DNA from: Psettodes erumei | Taxonomy: Eukaryota > Chordata > Actinopteri > Pleuronectiformes > Psettodidae | DNA length: 64,000 nucleotides | Direction: 5' to 3' | Assembly: GCA_016785225.1 (NCBI GenBank) | Contig: JAFBJZ010000438.1 | Coordinates: 2,304,001 to 2,368,000 of the forward strand | Shown: piece after piece, positions 27,701 through 42,700 of the stretch | Numbering within the stretch: the first letter of the stretch is position 1 | Layout: every line of letters starts with the position of its first letter | Made by a program: the position numbers and the translations under genes | The notes under the pieces: generated by a model | Databases searched by the model: none | Seen by the model: the letters and a program-made list of their open reading frames with translations, nothing else | What the model was told of the DNA's origin: nothing

Positions 27701-30700
27701 AAAGATGCCAGCATGTCCAAGACTGGATTAAAGCGGCTCCCCCTGTTGAGACAAAGGTTTAAAATTGTCCTTGTCCTTTCATCACTGACAGTTAACATTA
27801 TATTCCAAACACAACATGTGTATGAAATAAGTGCAGCTGTGCATAAATCAGCACACTTCAACCAAACCCGCTTTGCTTCATTCGGTCTGCGCAGGTGATC
27901 ATCCCGATCAATGGCACCCTAATGACTATTGAGTTGCTTCTGTGAGAACCCACTGACTCATTCCAGATGCTGCAGTGTGGCTTTTAAGCATTTTGCATTA
28001 AGCATGTAGCACATTTAACATATAGCTCCTTGGATAATGGTCAATACTGCTGTAATCTGCCCACCAGCCAAGCTACAGTGATACAAATGGGAAACATTAT
28101 CACCTAATCAGCAACAAATACAGTAGCACTTTCCTGCTATAAAGATGAAGAGTAGAAAGGAAGAGAGGTAGAGCTGGAGAGAGAGAGAAATATTGGATTA
28201 AGAAAATGAACTAAATTTCACTCTTGCTGTTTGAGACATTTTGTTGCACACTTCAGCCAGTTTCAGTCAGAAAAAAGAGAGATAAAGGGTGATGTGATAC
28301 AGGGGGAGGAAGAAGCTGGAGAAAGTGATCATAGGATGGGAAGACAGAGGAAAAAAAAAGATAAAATAGCTATTATGGAGTGTAGCGTATATTACTTGAT
28401 GTTATCCTCGCGAATGAGAACCAGGAAGAGAGGACGTCCCTGCATCTTCCAGCACTGTTTGATGAACTGCAGGGCATTCTGCAGACACACACACACACAG
28501 AGACCAATTCAGACTGGCATGGGCATCCTGCTGATTGGAAAAATTTAAATTAAATTTAAATCTGAAGACTACCCACAGACAAAACCCACAGTTTTGTTAA
28601 AATTTGAATGTGTTTATATTACATATCTTCTCTGTTTAATAATGTTTTACTTTATATTCTATACTGTATACATGAAGACAGGTGATCAGGCCCTGTAAAA
28701 TAACAGCATTGGCTCATTTACTATAATTTATGTAACATTATAACAATTAAAACATTCAGTAAATGTAAACTCGATTAAAATACATACAAAATGCTTATAT
28801 TGGATTTCTGCCACACAAAACACTGTTGCTGCATCTATAAATATGTCTGTCCTAATCTGACAGACAGGGGACACGTGAAAGATAGATGGGAGGACATGCA
28901 GCATGAATTACACTGTAGTATGTATTGTGCATCTTGAATCTGTATGCATAAGGATGGCAAGCAGCTCCAAGATTCGTTTCAGGGAAACAAAACCTTTTCA
29001 TAATGGTTTAGAAAGCTGAAACAGTCACCAACTGGCTGGAATCTGATCCACTATTGTGTGGTATATATATGGTTTGACATTTTGGGAATAACATTTTCTT
29101 TGCCTTCTTGGCTGTAGTTGGGTGAGAAGACTGATACCATTCTTTTATCCAGATAGATGTGTTAATTAAGTTTAAGAGGTGTTGGTGGGCAGATTTTTTT
29201 AACCTATGGACAGAGATAAGCTAGCTACTTATGCTAAGATAAGCAAACTGACTTCATATTGAGTACAAAGACACATTAATGTTTTCATCCAGTTCTCATC
29301 AATAAACCAAATTAATGTATTTCCCCAAATGTCACATGTTGATTCCATCTGGTGGGCCAAGAGCATTTGGACAAATATCAGGTTGTACTTTTTAGACCAG
29401 ACAAAGTAAATATGTCTTAGCTATTCAAATTTGTACAAACACATGAAAAGTGGTCAGCTATGGAGCACTGGTGTGAGAAGTATGGCCCTGACTTACCTTT
29501 ATGTCATCAATCAGCAGCATAACATCTTGGGACAAGTAAAAGTCACTTAGATCAAACACTATTGGGTAGCACACTACTGTCTTCCCCAGGATGCGATAAA
29601 TCTGGAGGGAGAAGCACACACCCACACGGTTGTATTAGAAGACGGATGGCTCACAAGTAGCCACATATACATTATTCTGGGCAGCGTATAAAACAAGTCA
29701 TCAATCCTAAGATAGAGGGGACACACAGGAGCTACACAACTACTCCTGATAACACACATACAGGACATATACACAACTGGTACAAATCTCCCCTTCACAC
29801 ATACAGACTGTCACACACAACTGTACAGACACACTGATGATGATAATGTCCTCTGGCAGTCTGCCATCTTTCCCATAAACGTTCCATTATAATATTGTCT
29901 TAGCAATGTGTTGGGAGCCATGATTCATTTGTCTGGCAGTGCCTTTGTTTGAGAAAGCTGCTGTAGCTCTACTTATTTGGTGGTGTTACGACCTTCATCT
30001 GGGAGGCACTACAAACAACATCAGCAAGAGCTATCAGCACGCACACATGTATGGCAAAAACACACACTCCCATGGCCGCATAAGATGCACGCTTACAGAC
30101 ACACACATGCACACTGAGATGGCCGCTTAGCATAAATTAAAATGCAGCTAGTTCTGAGAATAGAATCTATTCAAAGTTCTTGAAACCGAATATTTTATGA
30201 CTCTGTGTTGACTTTCTGAGCTGCAGACTCCTCCGAGTTCTGGGAAATGTATGCAGATCAATATGTGGGAGGTGTGTTCATGGTCACCCATGACCTGTGC
30301 AGAATTGCAACATGGACTGCACATATGAGCGTGCAGGCAAGTGGGCACACGTGTCCCAGTTCATATACCTTGCAGGTCCCAATGCAGCCCACTGGCCTCT
30401 CCGGACGCCCACTCAGCCCCAGCTTCTTATTGATGGCAAGGAAACGGTATGCCTACAGGAAGACACGCACACACATTCACATATCAGATACAAAGAAATA
30501 CCTTGTCAGTAAACACTACTTTCACGTTGCACATATTACCGCCAGCCTTTCTGATTTCAGAGCAAACTAAAATGTTTATCTGCACATTTCCCTGCGATCA
30601 CATTGGCATTGCTTTGAAATTCAAAATGTCATATTTGATTCAAAATGTCATGCAGCGCAGTTCCATTTCTTATCGTAATGAAACTGTGAGTCCATCATCT

Positions 30701-33700
30701 GTCTGTCCCACTGAGACATTTCTGTTGTTGCAACCCATAAGCTGAAATTACCTCCATATGGCAGCACCACTTAGTGATATTAGCTCTGTGTAATGTTATG
30801 AGACGTGGCGATAATGAAAGGTCCCTGCGCTGCCATCAGTGGCATGCTTAGTGGACCCGAGTACACCCACGGGCACTGGAGCTGATAACAGTGTGCTGAG
30901 ATGCACCGGCCCATAAGAAGAGAAACTGAGACCTGGTTGAGTCCTAATTATAATAAATAAACAGACACCATGCTGTTTGATACTTTCTATGCATAGCCAT
31001 TATTTAACAATGAATAAATTCAGTTTCTGTACAGTGGGCTTTCTCAGTTCTAGCTGATAACTGTTGATTTTGACTGTGGAGATTTGATCAGCTAAAGTTA
31101 GATAGCTAATTAAGTGAAATTTTTGTCCCCGGCTGTATGTTTCCAGCTGACTTTTTTAACCGGAGGAGCTGCAGACGGGTCTTCAAAAATCATTACATTT
31201 ATGTTTTACTGTCCATATTAAAATAAAATGTTTCATCTCTACACAGGAAGTTACAATACTTTGATTATTGTGAGTAATGTGAGTATTATGTGGAAATGGA
31301 AATTTTCCATCAAATTTTTGAGATTTAGTTCCATAATGTTCTGTGGCTCATCTGGAGGAAGTTTGTTCAGTCCCACCAATTAACCCGGAATGGTGTTATT
31401 AGGGTTATCTTGCATTGGGCTTTGTGATTACATGTAGGATCCAGCATACACCTCGGTCTCTGCTGCTTTAATTTGGACTATTCCTTTTATAATCCATTTC
31501 ATGTGAGTCACACAACTTTATAGAAGTGCACTGGTACAATAAATCACTGGAGCAACCTTTAACAGGTTCAAATATCTATCAGCATAGTCCTGTCCTTGTT
31601 GTGAAATAAAATACAGTATATGACCTTGTTTCTGGATGAAGGAAAATGAACTGTGAATTGGTTATGGTTACTGTAAATGACTCATTTAATAGGTATCAAA
31701 AACCTGATTTCAGATTCAGGTTTTTTGAGTACAGAAGCACGGCTCCCACTCAATAAAATGCCCGACCTTACTTTCACAACTATGATTTATATAGATTAGT
31801 GGTGGCGAGAGGTTCTTTATTTTGAGCCGGGGAGTAGGTGGTTTTCTACCAGGTCAATGCATAATCTTTTCACACACTGTAACGCCATCCCCTGCAGCTC
31901 GACAGCACAAGTACTGCAGTTCAATCCAGTTAGAAGTCAAATCTCTGGACTCAGCTTGTCTAAAGGTGAAAACACTGAGTCAAGTCAAATCTCAAGTATT
32001 AAGCAAGATTATGAACTAGAAAAACACATTAATGTTAGCAGTGTAGGGATGTCCAGTGCAGAGAGGCTAGGGGAGAGCTTGACATTAATGTTCTACTACA
32101 AAAGGGTTTGGCTGAAGAAGACAGGCTGCGGTTATTTAAGCTGCAGTTAGTTTCACACTTAATTGGTAGAATGAAATCCTGTGGTGTCAGTTGGAAAAAG
32201 TATAATTCACTCGCAGGTTCAATTTACATTTTTAGGGCGGCTTCAAGCTTCAATCAACAACATGTTGAAGCCTTTTTCACAGAAGTGCTGTTGTAGTTAC
32301 GCAGATATCTAAAGAGCTAGACAGATAAATAGAAATCCTTGGCTGCTTTCGCAGATGCTGCAGTAATTACCCAGTTATTAAATCAAAGTGCTCCCCAGTT
32401 CCTCAGAATGAAACAGAGGAAAAAGTCATGGCCTTCTCCCACAGCCATCTCTGAACTGCATTTAGAGATGGCAGCAAGGAGGATAAAGAAGCACCAGCCT
32501 ATCAGTTTCCAGAGCATTTCTTTGGTGCTTCAGATAAAAGCTTTTACTGCTGTGTCACTGCCTGTCAAAACACACTGATTCAAAGATGCAAAGAGGAAGA
32601 AGATGGACATTGATTTCTCTGCTCTGCCTGCATTGAGCCCAGTGGGGTGACACACTCACCACAACTTGTCATTTCAGGGACAAGTTGTGCATTGCACTTC
32701 TGTTTTCTGATGTGTCTGACTGTGTGTGAGACCAGAGTACTTATTCCCTTTGTAGCAGCCTATAAAATCTAAATTTAAACACCTCCCAATCTGTCCGATC
32801 ATGAAACAGCATTAGTACACCCACACACTCAAGTGGCACTGCAGGAAATCTGCCTGTCAAGCCTGTGTGCCGCATCTGTCTCCAACTAACTGCAATACAT
32901 GGTGTCAGCCAAAAGGTGGTGCTCTGCTACTCCTGTGCACTTGTTTTAACGCATGTACTGAAGACAACAGTGTTGGACCAATTAAAATAAATTACACCAA
33001 AAGAGGAAAAAGGACAGTCTTTATGTACATAAAAGAGAAATGCTAATTAAGGATTAGATGGCATTACAAATCACTATTCTAACAGACAAGGATGAGACCT
33101 GGAGGAGAAAAGCCGGGGAGGTTGCAGGAACCTCTGCACCCAACGCTTCCTGTGTGCAGAATACCAATGATGGACAACAACACAGAGGCAGCGAATCAAA
33201 ACATCCCTTCATTCCCTCACATTTCCAATGACCGCAGCACAAACAGCAAGCCTGACAGGTGGGAGAGCTAACAAAAAGCCATATTTAAAATCTGTATTTT
33301 ATGCTTGCCACAAGGTGTGGGAAATGTACTGAAAAAAACTTTTTGATTCACCATAGAGACATTCCTCACTTTGATAGGCACTGACAAAGGGGTTTATTCC
33401 TGCACATTTTCTCATCACTGGGTTGGTGCCCCTAATAGTGAAAATGTAACAGTTGGTGGCACAAAATGCACATAACAGATTTATTTTTACAGCCGATACT
33501 GTCATCCAGAAGGACTTATAGTAAGTGTACAGGTAGAGGTTCAGCATCTTGCTGAACAGCTAAAAAATGAAACAGCCTTCTGAATTTGGATTTAAACTCT
33601 CTGCTCCTGTGACAGATTTCTTCTGCACTGGGTTGCCCCATAAAATGTGTCCAAAGTACAAAGTTGCAATTTGGTTGATGCTCACATCCTCATGTACATT

Positions 33701-36700
33701 GCGATAGTTGCTGTTTTGCTGTGATTGCTCTCCCGTATAGGATGGCTTGTTGATGGGTGACTCTAAACTACTGACAGTGAGTGTGACACATTGTTTGTCT
33801 CCACATGTCACTGTGATAGACTGGTGACCTGTTCAGGGCGTATGCCACCCTCGCCCAATGTCAGCAGGGATTGGCTCCAGCCGCCCTGTGACCGTGTATG
33901 GCCTTGTGGTATAGAAAATGGATGGATGGATGCTTCTTCCCCTAAGGCAACCCTTTCCTAGAAGGACTCCAATCAATATCCACAGTTCTCTCCCTGTGTA
34001 AAAATGCATCCCAAAGTTCAGACTGTCACAGTCAAATCGAGTCTGCCATACTATGCATACTGCCACAGAGAAGAATTTTGTACAATAAAAAAAGGGCCAC
34101 CACCGACTACTTTCTGTTTTTACATTTTGTACAAGTGTTTGAGAGGATTTTTTAAGAACAGAAATCATCTTGAAGCTGCAGTAGGTGTGAGAGACATTCC
34201 ATGCATTTCCATAATCTCTGTAACAGATGGGTTGAGTAATTAAGATGTTGTGATGACCAACATTCATAACTGACTACATATATTAGAATTAAAATATATT
34301 AGAAAAAATGAAGACTTTTGAGTTTTCCTTTAAAGTCTTTGTTCAGAGTGTGTCATGAGGGTCTCGTTGGGATGGCTCCAGGTGTCACATATAACAGCTA
34401 CATGTGGATAAAAGAGTGTTATCCACAATGACTCTCAGACGCGAAGAAAGAAATGTAATGCTCAAAGGGAGGCTATTTTGGGGTAAAGAGGTGATTTGCA
34501 AGGCGATAAGCTTTAGGGTGTATGGCAGGGAACAACACGTAGCAAAATGTAATTGCCTCTCTCCCATCATCAGACAGCTGTTGTCACCACGATCAAACTG
34601 CTGTGAGGGACGAGCTGAGGTGTGTGCATGCAGCCCCCAGCACCGGAGACGGTGGTGACTTCGACATAAACAGATTCTGTTGAGGAAGAAAGACTGTCTG
34701 GGCTTCAGATTTAATATTCAGCACTGTGCCAGCTCTGACTCACAATTGCATATCGTTCTGAGAGGCAGACCATAGTGCAGCAGAAAGAGGCAGAGGGGGA
34801 AGGAGGGAAAAGTAACAGGTGTGACAGTTCAAAGGTAGATGATAGACCTGGAGGGAGAGTTGTTTGGTGTAACGGATGTACGGCAGGCGGGGCAGGATGT
34901 AGGCCAAGAGGGTAGAACAGGGTTTGAGAAGCGGATGTGACAGATACTCAGAGAAAAGAGCCCAGAGAGATGACATGAGAGGAGAAAGTGTTTGTTTATA
35001 CCACATGGTGTGTAAAATAGATGTCACATTAGAGACATGGCAGACGAGGAACACAGAGTTTGAGCGATAGATATCAGAGACAGAAGACGGCGAGATAGCT
35101 GACTTCAAAGAGTACACATGCAGATGAGGGACAGTATCTGGAGAAGAGACAAGGGTTTGAGTGATGGATATGATGGGAGCAAAACAGAAGCAGGATGGTG
35201 AGTGGTGGTTGGTGTTGTAGATGTGACAGTACAAATGGTGTGATCTGCTACAGATGAAAGAAGCACAGTGGACAGGATGGACCCAGCCACTTGTGCTAGA
35301 CTTGTTATTCACAAAGTTTCAATACTGTACCGTTAATCATCCCAGATGTGATGTCCAGTACTCTGGTACCTCACTGAAATATTTACACCCACAAAAAACT
35401 GCTGCTCTTTTCTGGAGTGCAGTGTACTCACTGTCATGTTCATGAAATCATTTTGAGGTAACTTATGTTTTGTGACATGGAACATTATTACACTTTAGGA
35501 GATAGTAAACTCTATGGCCATGAAGGGATGTACACGGTGAGCAACAGTTGTATAAACTGAGTATTTGAACATCACTTTTTGTGTTTTAGAGCTTACATAC
35601 TAAGTTACTTGGGATTTTTGTTGCTTTAAGTTAAACCTGAATAGATTTGATAAGGGATTTAAAAGGATTTACATTTGATGAACAGATTAGCTGGTGGATT
35701 TGGAGTTGATGAAATGTTACTGAATCCCACCTCTTTTGTGGAGAATGCTGACTTACAATGAAAAGGACATGAGAGATTTTTATACACTGTAGCTTTTGTA
35801 TTGCGAATTTCAATGTCCTTTATCGGTAGCGCTGCTCCAAATGATTAACATTTGACAAGAGCATGGCTGTTTAAAACAATCAAACCTTTCGTTCCTTTCC
35901 TCGTACATCTATCAATCAATTAAGCGGGGAGGGGGGCATGAAAGAGTGAAAAGGATACTAAGGTACACCAGAGAAAAAGCTAAGATCTTAGGTGACTGAT
36001 GAGCTACAATACTACAGATATGAGGTATAATAATAATAAGAATAACAGAATGGAATAACAACTTTTTGGATTGTTTGCTTATAATATATATCATAGGGCT
36101 GCTGCCTATTAGGCTTCTCAAAACCAGCATAGAACAGGATTCAACTGCAGTTTACAGATCTTTAAATTCTCTTTAAATACACCACAGCAACTAATCTGCT
36201 TGCTTTGACCTTCAAGTATTCAAATTCAGAAGTGAAACAGTTGTTGAGGTAACAACGCAAGTGATTCCAAATTAACATTTCTGAATATCACAACTCAGCG
36301 TCTGAGATATCTTTCATCTCTAATGAAGCCGTCCTTCTGAGAGCAAGTTTAAAAACAAGCTCAGCTGCTTGTATCTCCAGTGTGCCAGACTCAAACAGTA
36401 GCAGGCTCCGCCATTGCGCTGATCAATCAACACCAACAATGGCTGTTCAAATAATCAATCACTTCGAACAACTCACAGCCTTGCCATGATTGATGGGACA
36501 ATCAGGAAGAAAATCTTAAGAGCAAGAAATCTTAGACTGACAAGGAGATGCACTGACTGAGCCAAGTTCTGCTGGGATATTGATAGCTAAATGCTGAAAT
36601 GTAATCTGGCTGACTGTAAGATTGATTTGTGCGGTTGTGATGGCGGTGGGGCACCATCAATAGTCTGTCAGTCTCCTTCCCCCCAAATTTCCTTCCATTC

Positions 36701-39700
36701 ATTCACAATAAACAAGGATGACTTGGAATCTCCTACTTACAGTCAAAGACGTGCCATTAAACAAAGCAGCAACGCATAGCAGCTAACTGTGCACTGCACC
36801 ATGTCTGCTGTCAGCGAGGTTTCATCTGACCCTCCTATGCAAGTCAATCTCCCTAATGACACTGTGTACATGGGACTATAGTGAGAGGAATATTTCAGAC
36901 ACAAATAGTTTGGAGGACTGATTTTTTTCATCCTGCCCAAAATCAAGAACTTAAGCAAAAATGTAAAATGTATGGAATGGATTATTGAACTGTGCATTTA
37001 CTGTAATGTAAGCTGTTAAGTGCTAGATCTGGGTTCAGGGAATGTCAGCCTCCCTGTCCTGCCCTGTACTGGATACGGGTTTACCTCAGACGACTGCAGC
37101 AATTATTGCTGTATTTTTCTTGTGCATCACAGTTTGAAAAATCTAAAAAAAGCATAAATCTAACCTTTGTGACATTCATCAAAATTACTCATTATGTATT
37201 TCCAAGTATTTATTGTATCTATAGGCTAGTATGGTTTAATATTGAGCGGCATTCTGTTTGGAAAAAAATAACAATAATAAGTCTGATAATATATTTTTCT
37301 GATATTGTACTTTAACAAAAGGGCAAAATAACTAACCTTGCAGTACTGGAGCAACACTGTTCTGCCTTTATTTTCATGTTTTCCACATGGAAAACTAAAA
37401 CCAATTCAGCTTGTGACAGTCAGCACTGCAGCAGGTTTCTCATTTGGCACAAGACTGAAGCATTGACAAGTCAGCTGCAGATGGAGTTAATGACAGACAG
37501 GTAACTAATTGTTACGGCTGATAAAATCTGAGAACAAAAAACAAAAATCCCACACCCTGTTCAACACTTGTTAGATGGTCAAGTACAAGTGATGCAAGTT
37601 TGTGCTGGAGTTTCGCCTTATGTTCAGGTTATGAGTTGGTCATCCTATGCACTTGTCACAACGACTTTCACTTTTCACTTCCCCTGCTTCCAAAACGACA
37701 ACAAACCACATCTCTGTAAATAGCATGTGTGCCAGTCACGGGTGAAAAGGTACAAACAAAGCAACGATATCAGTGTGTGCTTGTCTTACCTTGACCAGTT
37801 CTTTCTGAGGCCAGATCTGGATTGGCTCCACCTGCTGGGGCGTCTGGGTCTGAATACCATAGGTGTTTAGAAAGACCTGCAGTCTGCACACACACACACA
37901 CACACACACACAATACAGCATTAAACTGACATGTTATGGCATTTTACATGACGCTGTGGCTGGAAATAGCCCTGACACCATTCCAAAATCACACACAAAT
38001 AATTATTCAATTATTTATCTTATATTTCTTGAAAAAAAAGACTGAATTACTTAAACTAATCACTCCTTTGTGAATCTCTTTGTAGAATCTATCTGATTCT
38101 ACAGCAGCTGTTAACCAGATTTACCTTTTGTAACTTTACAGCCTCATTAATTTACAGTTATCGAGGTCCTTCCTCTTGTATTATATACAATATACAAATA
38201 TATAATATTAAACTCATGCACATCAGCTATTGCAAATCTAAATCTATTGTGAAACTGCAGCTGTTATTGTTACAGCATACAGAGTAGCATAAGAGTGCTT
38301 CAGTGAGGAGGAGGCTGCAGGAGTCCTGATGGGGACTTGCCAGCAGCAGTAATTGAAGCTACAGGTTAACAGGCTTCACAGAGGCGTTTGACCCTGTTTA
38401 ACACGCACACGCCCACACTCTTACACATGTATCCAAGTGTGTGTACACACACAGAAAGCCACATGCACAATAAGAAGAGTGACAGATGATGGCAGAGGTC
38501 AGGCTGAGCTCCAGCTTTATGAGCTCAACACAATTATGGCACTGGGAGGGCTGAATAGGAGAGAGGAGCAGAAAATAGACTGGCTTTATGGCCTGCAACA
38601 CATTATGAGGCACACATGCACACATATATATGCAGTACATACACACACACACATTACCTCTGGCTCTCTGCTATCAGTGCCACGTGAATCACAACATCAT
38701 TCGTGATAGGACCCTGTGAGAAAGGCAGAGAGCAGAGAGATTAACACGTGCACCACATCCCTGCTACATGTTGCATTCGGGGTTGCATTACATTATTTTG
38801 TGTGTCGTCTTTGTTTTTCTTCTGTGCCATCACTGTGTATGTACACTGGAACTAATCCAAACACCTGCTGAATCTGTGCAGATGGATTATAAATCTATCA
38901 CTTGGGTTTCTTTGATGTTGTTTTCTTATGTTCACTATATTGAAGTGTTTTTTTGCATTCTTATTTTTTTTTATTTTATTCATTCATTTCCATGCAACTT
39001 CTATGCCAATAAAGTGAACCAGAAAACTGAACTGACATTTCTGTCTGTGAGGGTGCGAGATAGAGGGGTGGGTGAAATGTTCAGCTCACTCCCTTATAAA
39101 ATGATAATAGTTTGTATTATTGCTACCTCCACTCTCAACAAATTTAAATGGAAGTGGAACTGAAATGATGATGGTCAGCACTGTCGCCTCATTGAGACAT
39201 GGTTCTGACTTCAGACCAGCCTGTTGGCCAGCCATGGCCTTTCTGTGTGGGTTTTGTTTCCTCCCATGATTCTAAATTGCCTGTAGGTGTGAATGTAGCT
39301 GTTTGTTTCCAAGTGGCAGCATTACCCCCCTCAATAAAAAAAAAAAAAAAAAGATTGATGTGCGGTGTGGGAGTGATGGGCTGTGGGGCGACCACTTCGG
39401 TGCCCACACAGTGAGATGAGTTTAAATTACACTGAACGTTACATAAAATGTGCTAACAAAGTCTGAGATCTAACTTGTGATGAAAATAATGTGGTGTTTC
39501 CTCAAAACTTACTCAGATTTAACACACTGTCCTATGGCCACATATAATTTTCTCAGCATATTCATATTCAACAGTCTATGACGTTGGAGTTGATCCTAAC
39601 TGTTCAGGTTTTTCCACCTCTAACATCTGATTGGCTGGCAGGTCTCGGTTGAGATCATTAGAACTGTACACCCCAAACATACAGCAGCACGGGTCAGCTG

Positions 39701-42700
39701 GTACCGCTGGTATCAGCTTTTCACAGTTTAGGATAAGGTTTTTGTGATATTCTGTACTTTTCTCAACAAATCCAGTGAAAAGACCAAACCAGCAATGAGC
39801 TGATCCTACTCACAAGTATGTGTAGAAAAGCTCGATACAGTTTGTTCCTCTGTGCCACAGACCTCCATATGCTGTCCAAAACCTGCTGCTGTCAACACTC
39901 ACTAGCAGAGTATTAAAGTGTGTATTAATTTGCAGCTGAAAAACAACTGCACTCTTTGCTCCTACATGAGTAATGTTTGCTAAAGCTACAGTACTCAAAA
40001 GTGGACCTTTGTGAGCTTTTTGTTTTAAAAATGTATATCTTCAGTAGCAATAAATAGAAAAATTGATTTTTGGTCTTTTTATGGAATTTGTTGATGGGAA
40101 ACTACAGACCAATATCAGCCTGAAAGTTAGACAACTAGAACAAATCAATGTGTAATAATGACAGCAAGCTTTGCATTGCATCAGTCTTCATCTCTAATAC
40201 ATTTAATATTTACATTAGCACACCCTCTCATGTACAGCATTATCTCTTTCTTTACACTGTAACAATGTGGCTGCACTACAAAAGAAAGATACATAGAAAC
40301 AGAACTGCACGATGACTTCTGTGAAATGGTGAAGTGAAGACACTGTTTTCCAGTGAGCTCAAAATGAGGTAACAACAGGAAAGACAGAGATGTAGCAACG
40401 GAAACATGGCTTTCCCTTACGATGAATATTTGAAACAGGTAGCAAGAGGGAGAATTTCGGCTCCCAATCACTGTCATCTTCAGTGAAGCAAGACAATTTC
40501 ATTTGTGTGATTTTTCTCTCTCTTACTTTTTGTTTGTTTCCCCCATTCATGCCTGTAAATTTGAAATAGGAGTGTGTGCATCTGTCAGTCAATTCTTTGT
40601 GTTTATGTGTGTATGAGATGGCATTACTTCTTCTCTTACACCTTACTGAATTCACATTTATGTGCCTTTTTCATTTTATTCTTTGTTTGTTTATACACAT
40701 GGATTTCTTTCTTTCTCTCTTTTTTTAAATCCAAGAGATGAGTTTATTGTTATATTTATGCACTCTCTGTCCTTCAGTACCTTTCATCTTCTCATTCTAT
40801 ATTTGTTGAAGTCCCATTTCTATGTGCGTGTGTGTGTGTGTGTGTGTGTGTGCGTGTGTAATTGAGTTCTAAACAGAGATGATCATCTTCACTGCACTGA
40901 GTGACGGTCTATTCAGGGCCATTTAGGAAGCAGGCAGCAGCGACAGTGACTCACAGGAGCAGCGGCCTTTCATCTTGTTCTCATTGTAGGCATGCAAAAC
41001 ACACACACACACACACACATGCAGAATGCTGGAAGCCATTTTGTTTGGTCGATTTTTGCTGGTTGTAGCCAACAACCTCATTATGATCAATCAGAGAGTA
41101 GTGGGAGAACAGAGAGAGAAAGGGGGTGGCTGAGTAGCAGGAAACAAACAGCTGAGCACAAATCTCTCCTGATGAATAGGGGAGCAATGGCTCCTAAACT
41201 GCTGCACGCAACTCTCTCATTAGCGCTGGTCTCTGAGCAGACAAAGGACTCATTTGGCGAAGGAGAAGATATGGAAATACATAATGGAGACAGGGGAGAA
41301 ATGTACTCCATCTCACTCTCTCCTCCTCCTCGCGGTCAAGCCTCGCCGACAGACACCCGCACGAACCGCAGGGAGGGAAATGAGATGAGTCTTCAAGCAA
41401 CATCGTTCACAGGAACAACAAAAACATCAATGCAGTGTGGCCGAAACGGAGTCTGAGAGGGGAGTGAAAGAGAAAAGATATGTGGTTTCTCCACAGGGAC
41501 TCTGTCCTAGACGGCTAAATGTTGTTATCATATCATATTGGACCCTGGATGTGCCCAGCGGTGCGTCCACTGGTCTGATGGCTGCTCAGCTCAGGTCAAA
41601 TTGAACCATTTTAAAACCTTTGCAGCACTTGGTTTTCAGACAAATTCAGGAGAAGAAGAAAAGCTGGTCGAACAAATGAACCCCGAATTCTGAAACTTTG
41701 AATTATGGAACGGACTGATTAGAGTGATTAGGTGATTGTGAGACAGATTGTGATAAAAAAACACACCAGCTGCCTCTTCTTGCATTGCTCTTACATTGGA
41801 CATGTTTGTCAAAAGAAAAATCTTCTTGACTGGAAAAAACTCTGCTCTCTTGCTCTTGCTAAGCTGTCTCCACCCACACACTGAACCTACATGCTAACCT
41901 TAGAACGCTACGACTTTAGTCTGCTCCCTTTGGGGGATTCAACCGGAAACCAGCTAACTACAATAGAAGACGATAGTAGAAAGTAGGCTTAGGGAGGTTG
42001 AGTAAGCCACAAAAAAAGGGAACTGCATCACTTCAACATGAGGCAACTCATAAAATGCACTCAGCTTAACAGAGCAATGATATATAACTGTCAGTAGAGT
42101 ATGTATTCAAGAGGGAACATTGCTGGTGGGCCCAACAGTGGAGATTCAGCCTGGGATAAAGAGCAGCGTCTCATTGATCAAGCTGAGGAGGTAGGCTTAC
42201 TGTGACACTGTCAAACAGAAGATGTTCTGTACAAAAGACGATAAAACAGCCAATATCTGTAATGGTACTTTTTCCACACAGGAACATAGGAAAAATACTC
42301 CAAGGTGGAGTTATAGTTGTTATGCACAATTTGCCCTCCCTTATTTAAATTGTAAAACAAACATAATTCAGGTTACAGCAAATTACAAAATTGAAGGAAC
42401 AAATGTGCAACAGCACAAATGTGTGTGCGCCCCAGGGAAATCCAGTTCACCAGGTTAGAACATCTAATGCTCAGACACTGAGACAAACACAGGAGGGCAT
42501 GAGCCAGAACCTTGGAGCTGAAGAACTCCAGCAGCGCTCATGCTCGGCTGGCCAGAGAATTGGGGGTGAAGTAGAAAAGATAATGTCATCAGGGCAGGCA
42601 TGCTGCTGCCAACCCATACTATAGGCCCAGCCCTTGATTAAATCCTTTGAATACTGAGTTTAGCTTCCAATTTTTTTACATTGAATTGATATGGAAAAGA

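Noticed and set aside
27529..27762. Plus-strand open frame over exon 21
   Set aside because: Antisense shadow of a PHKB exon.
34740..35312. 190-codon open frame on the minus strand within an intron
   Set aside because: Ser/His/Pro-rich with no recognisable family or splice logic; a chance frame.
40992..41456. 154-codon open frame on the plus strand
   Set aside because: Starts in a CA repeat, low-complexity, no family similarity recognised.
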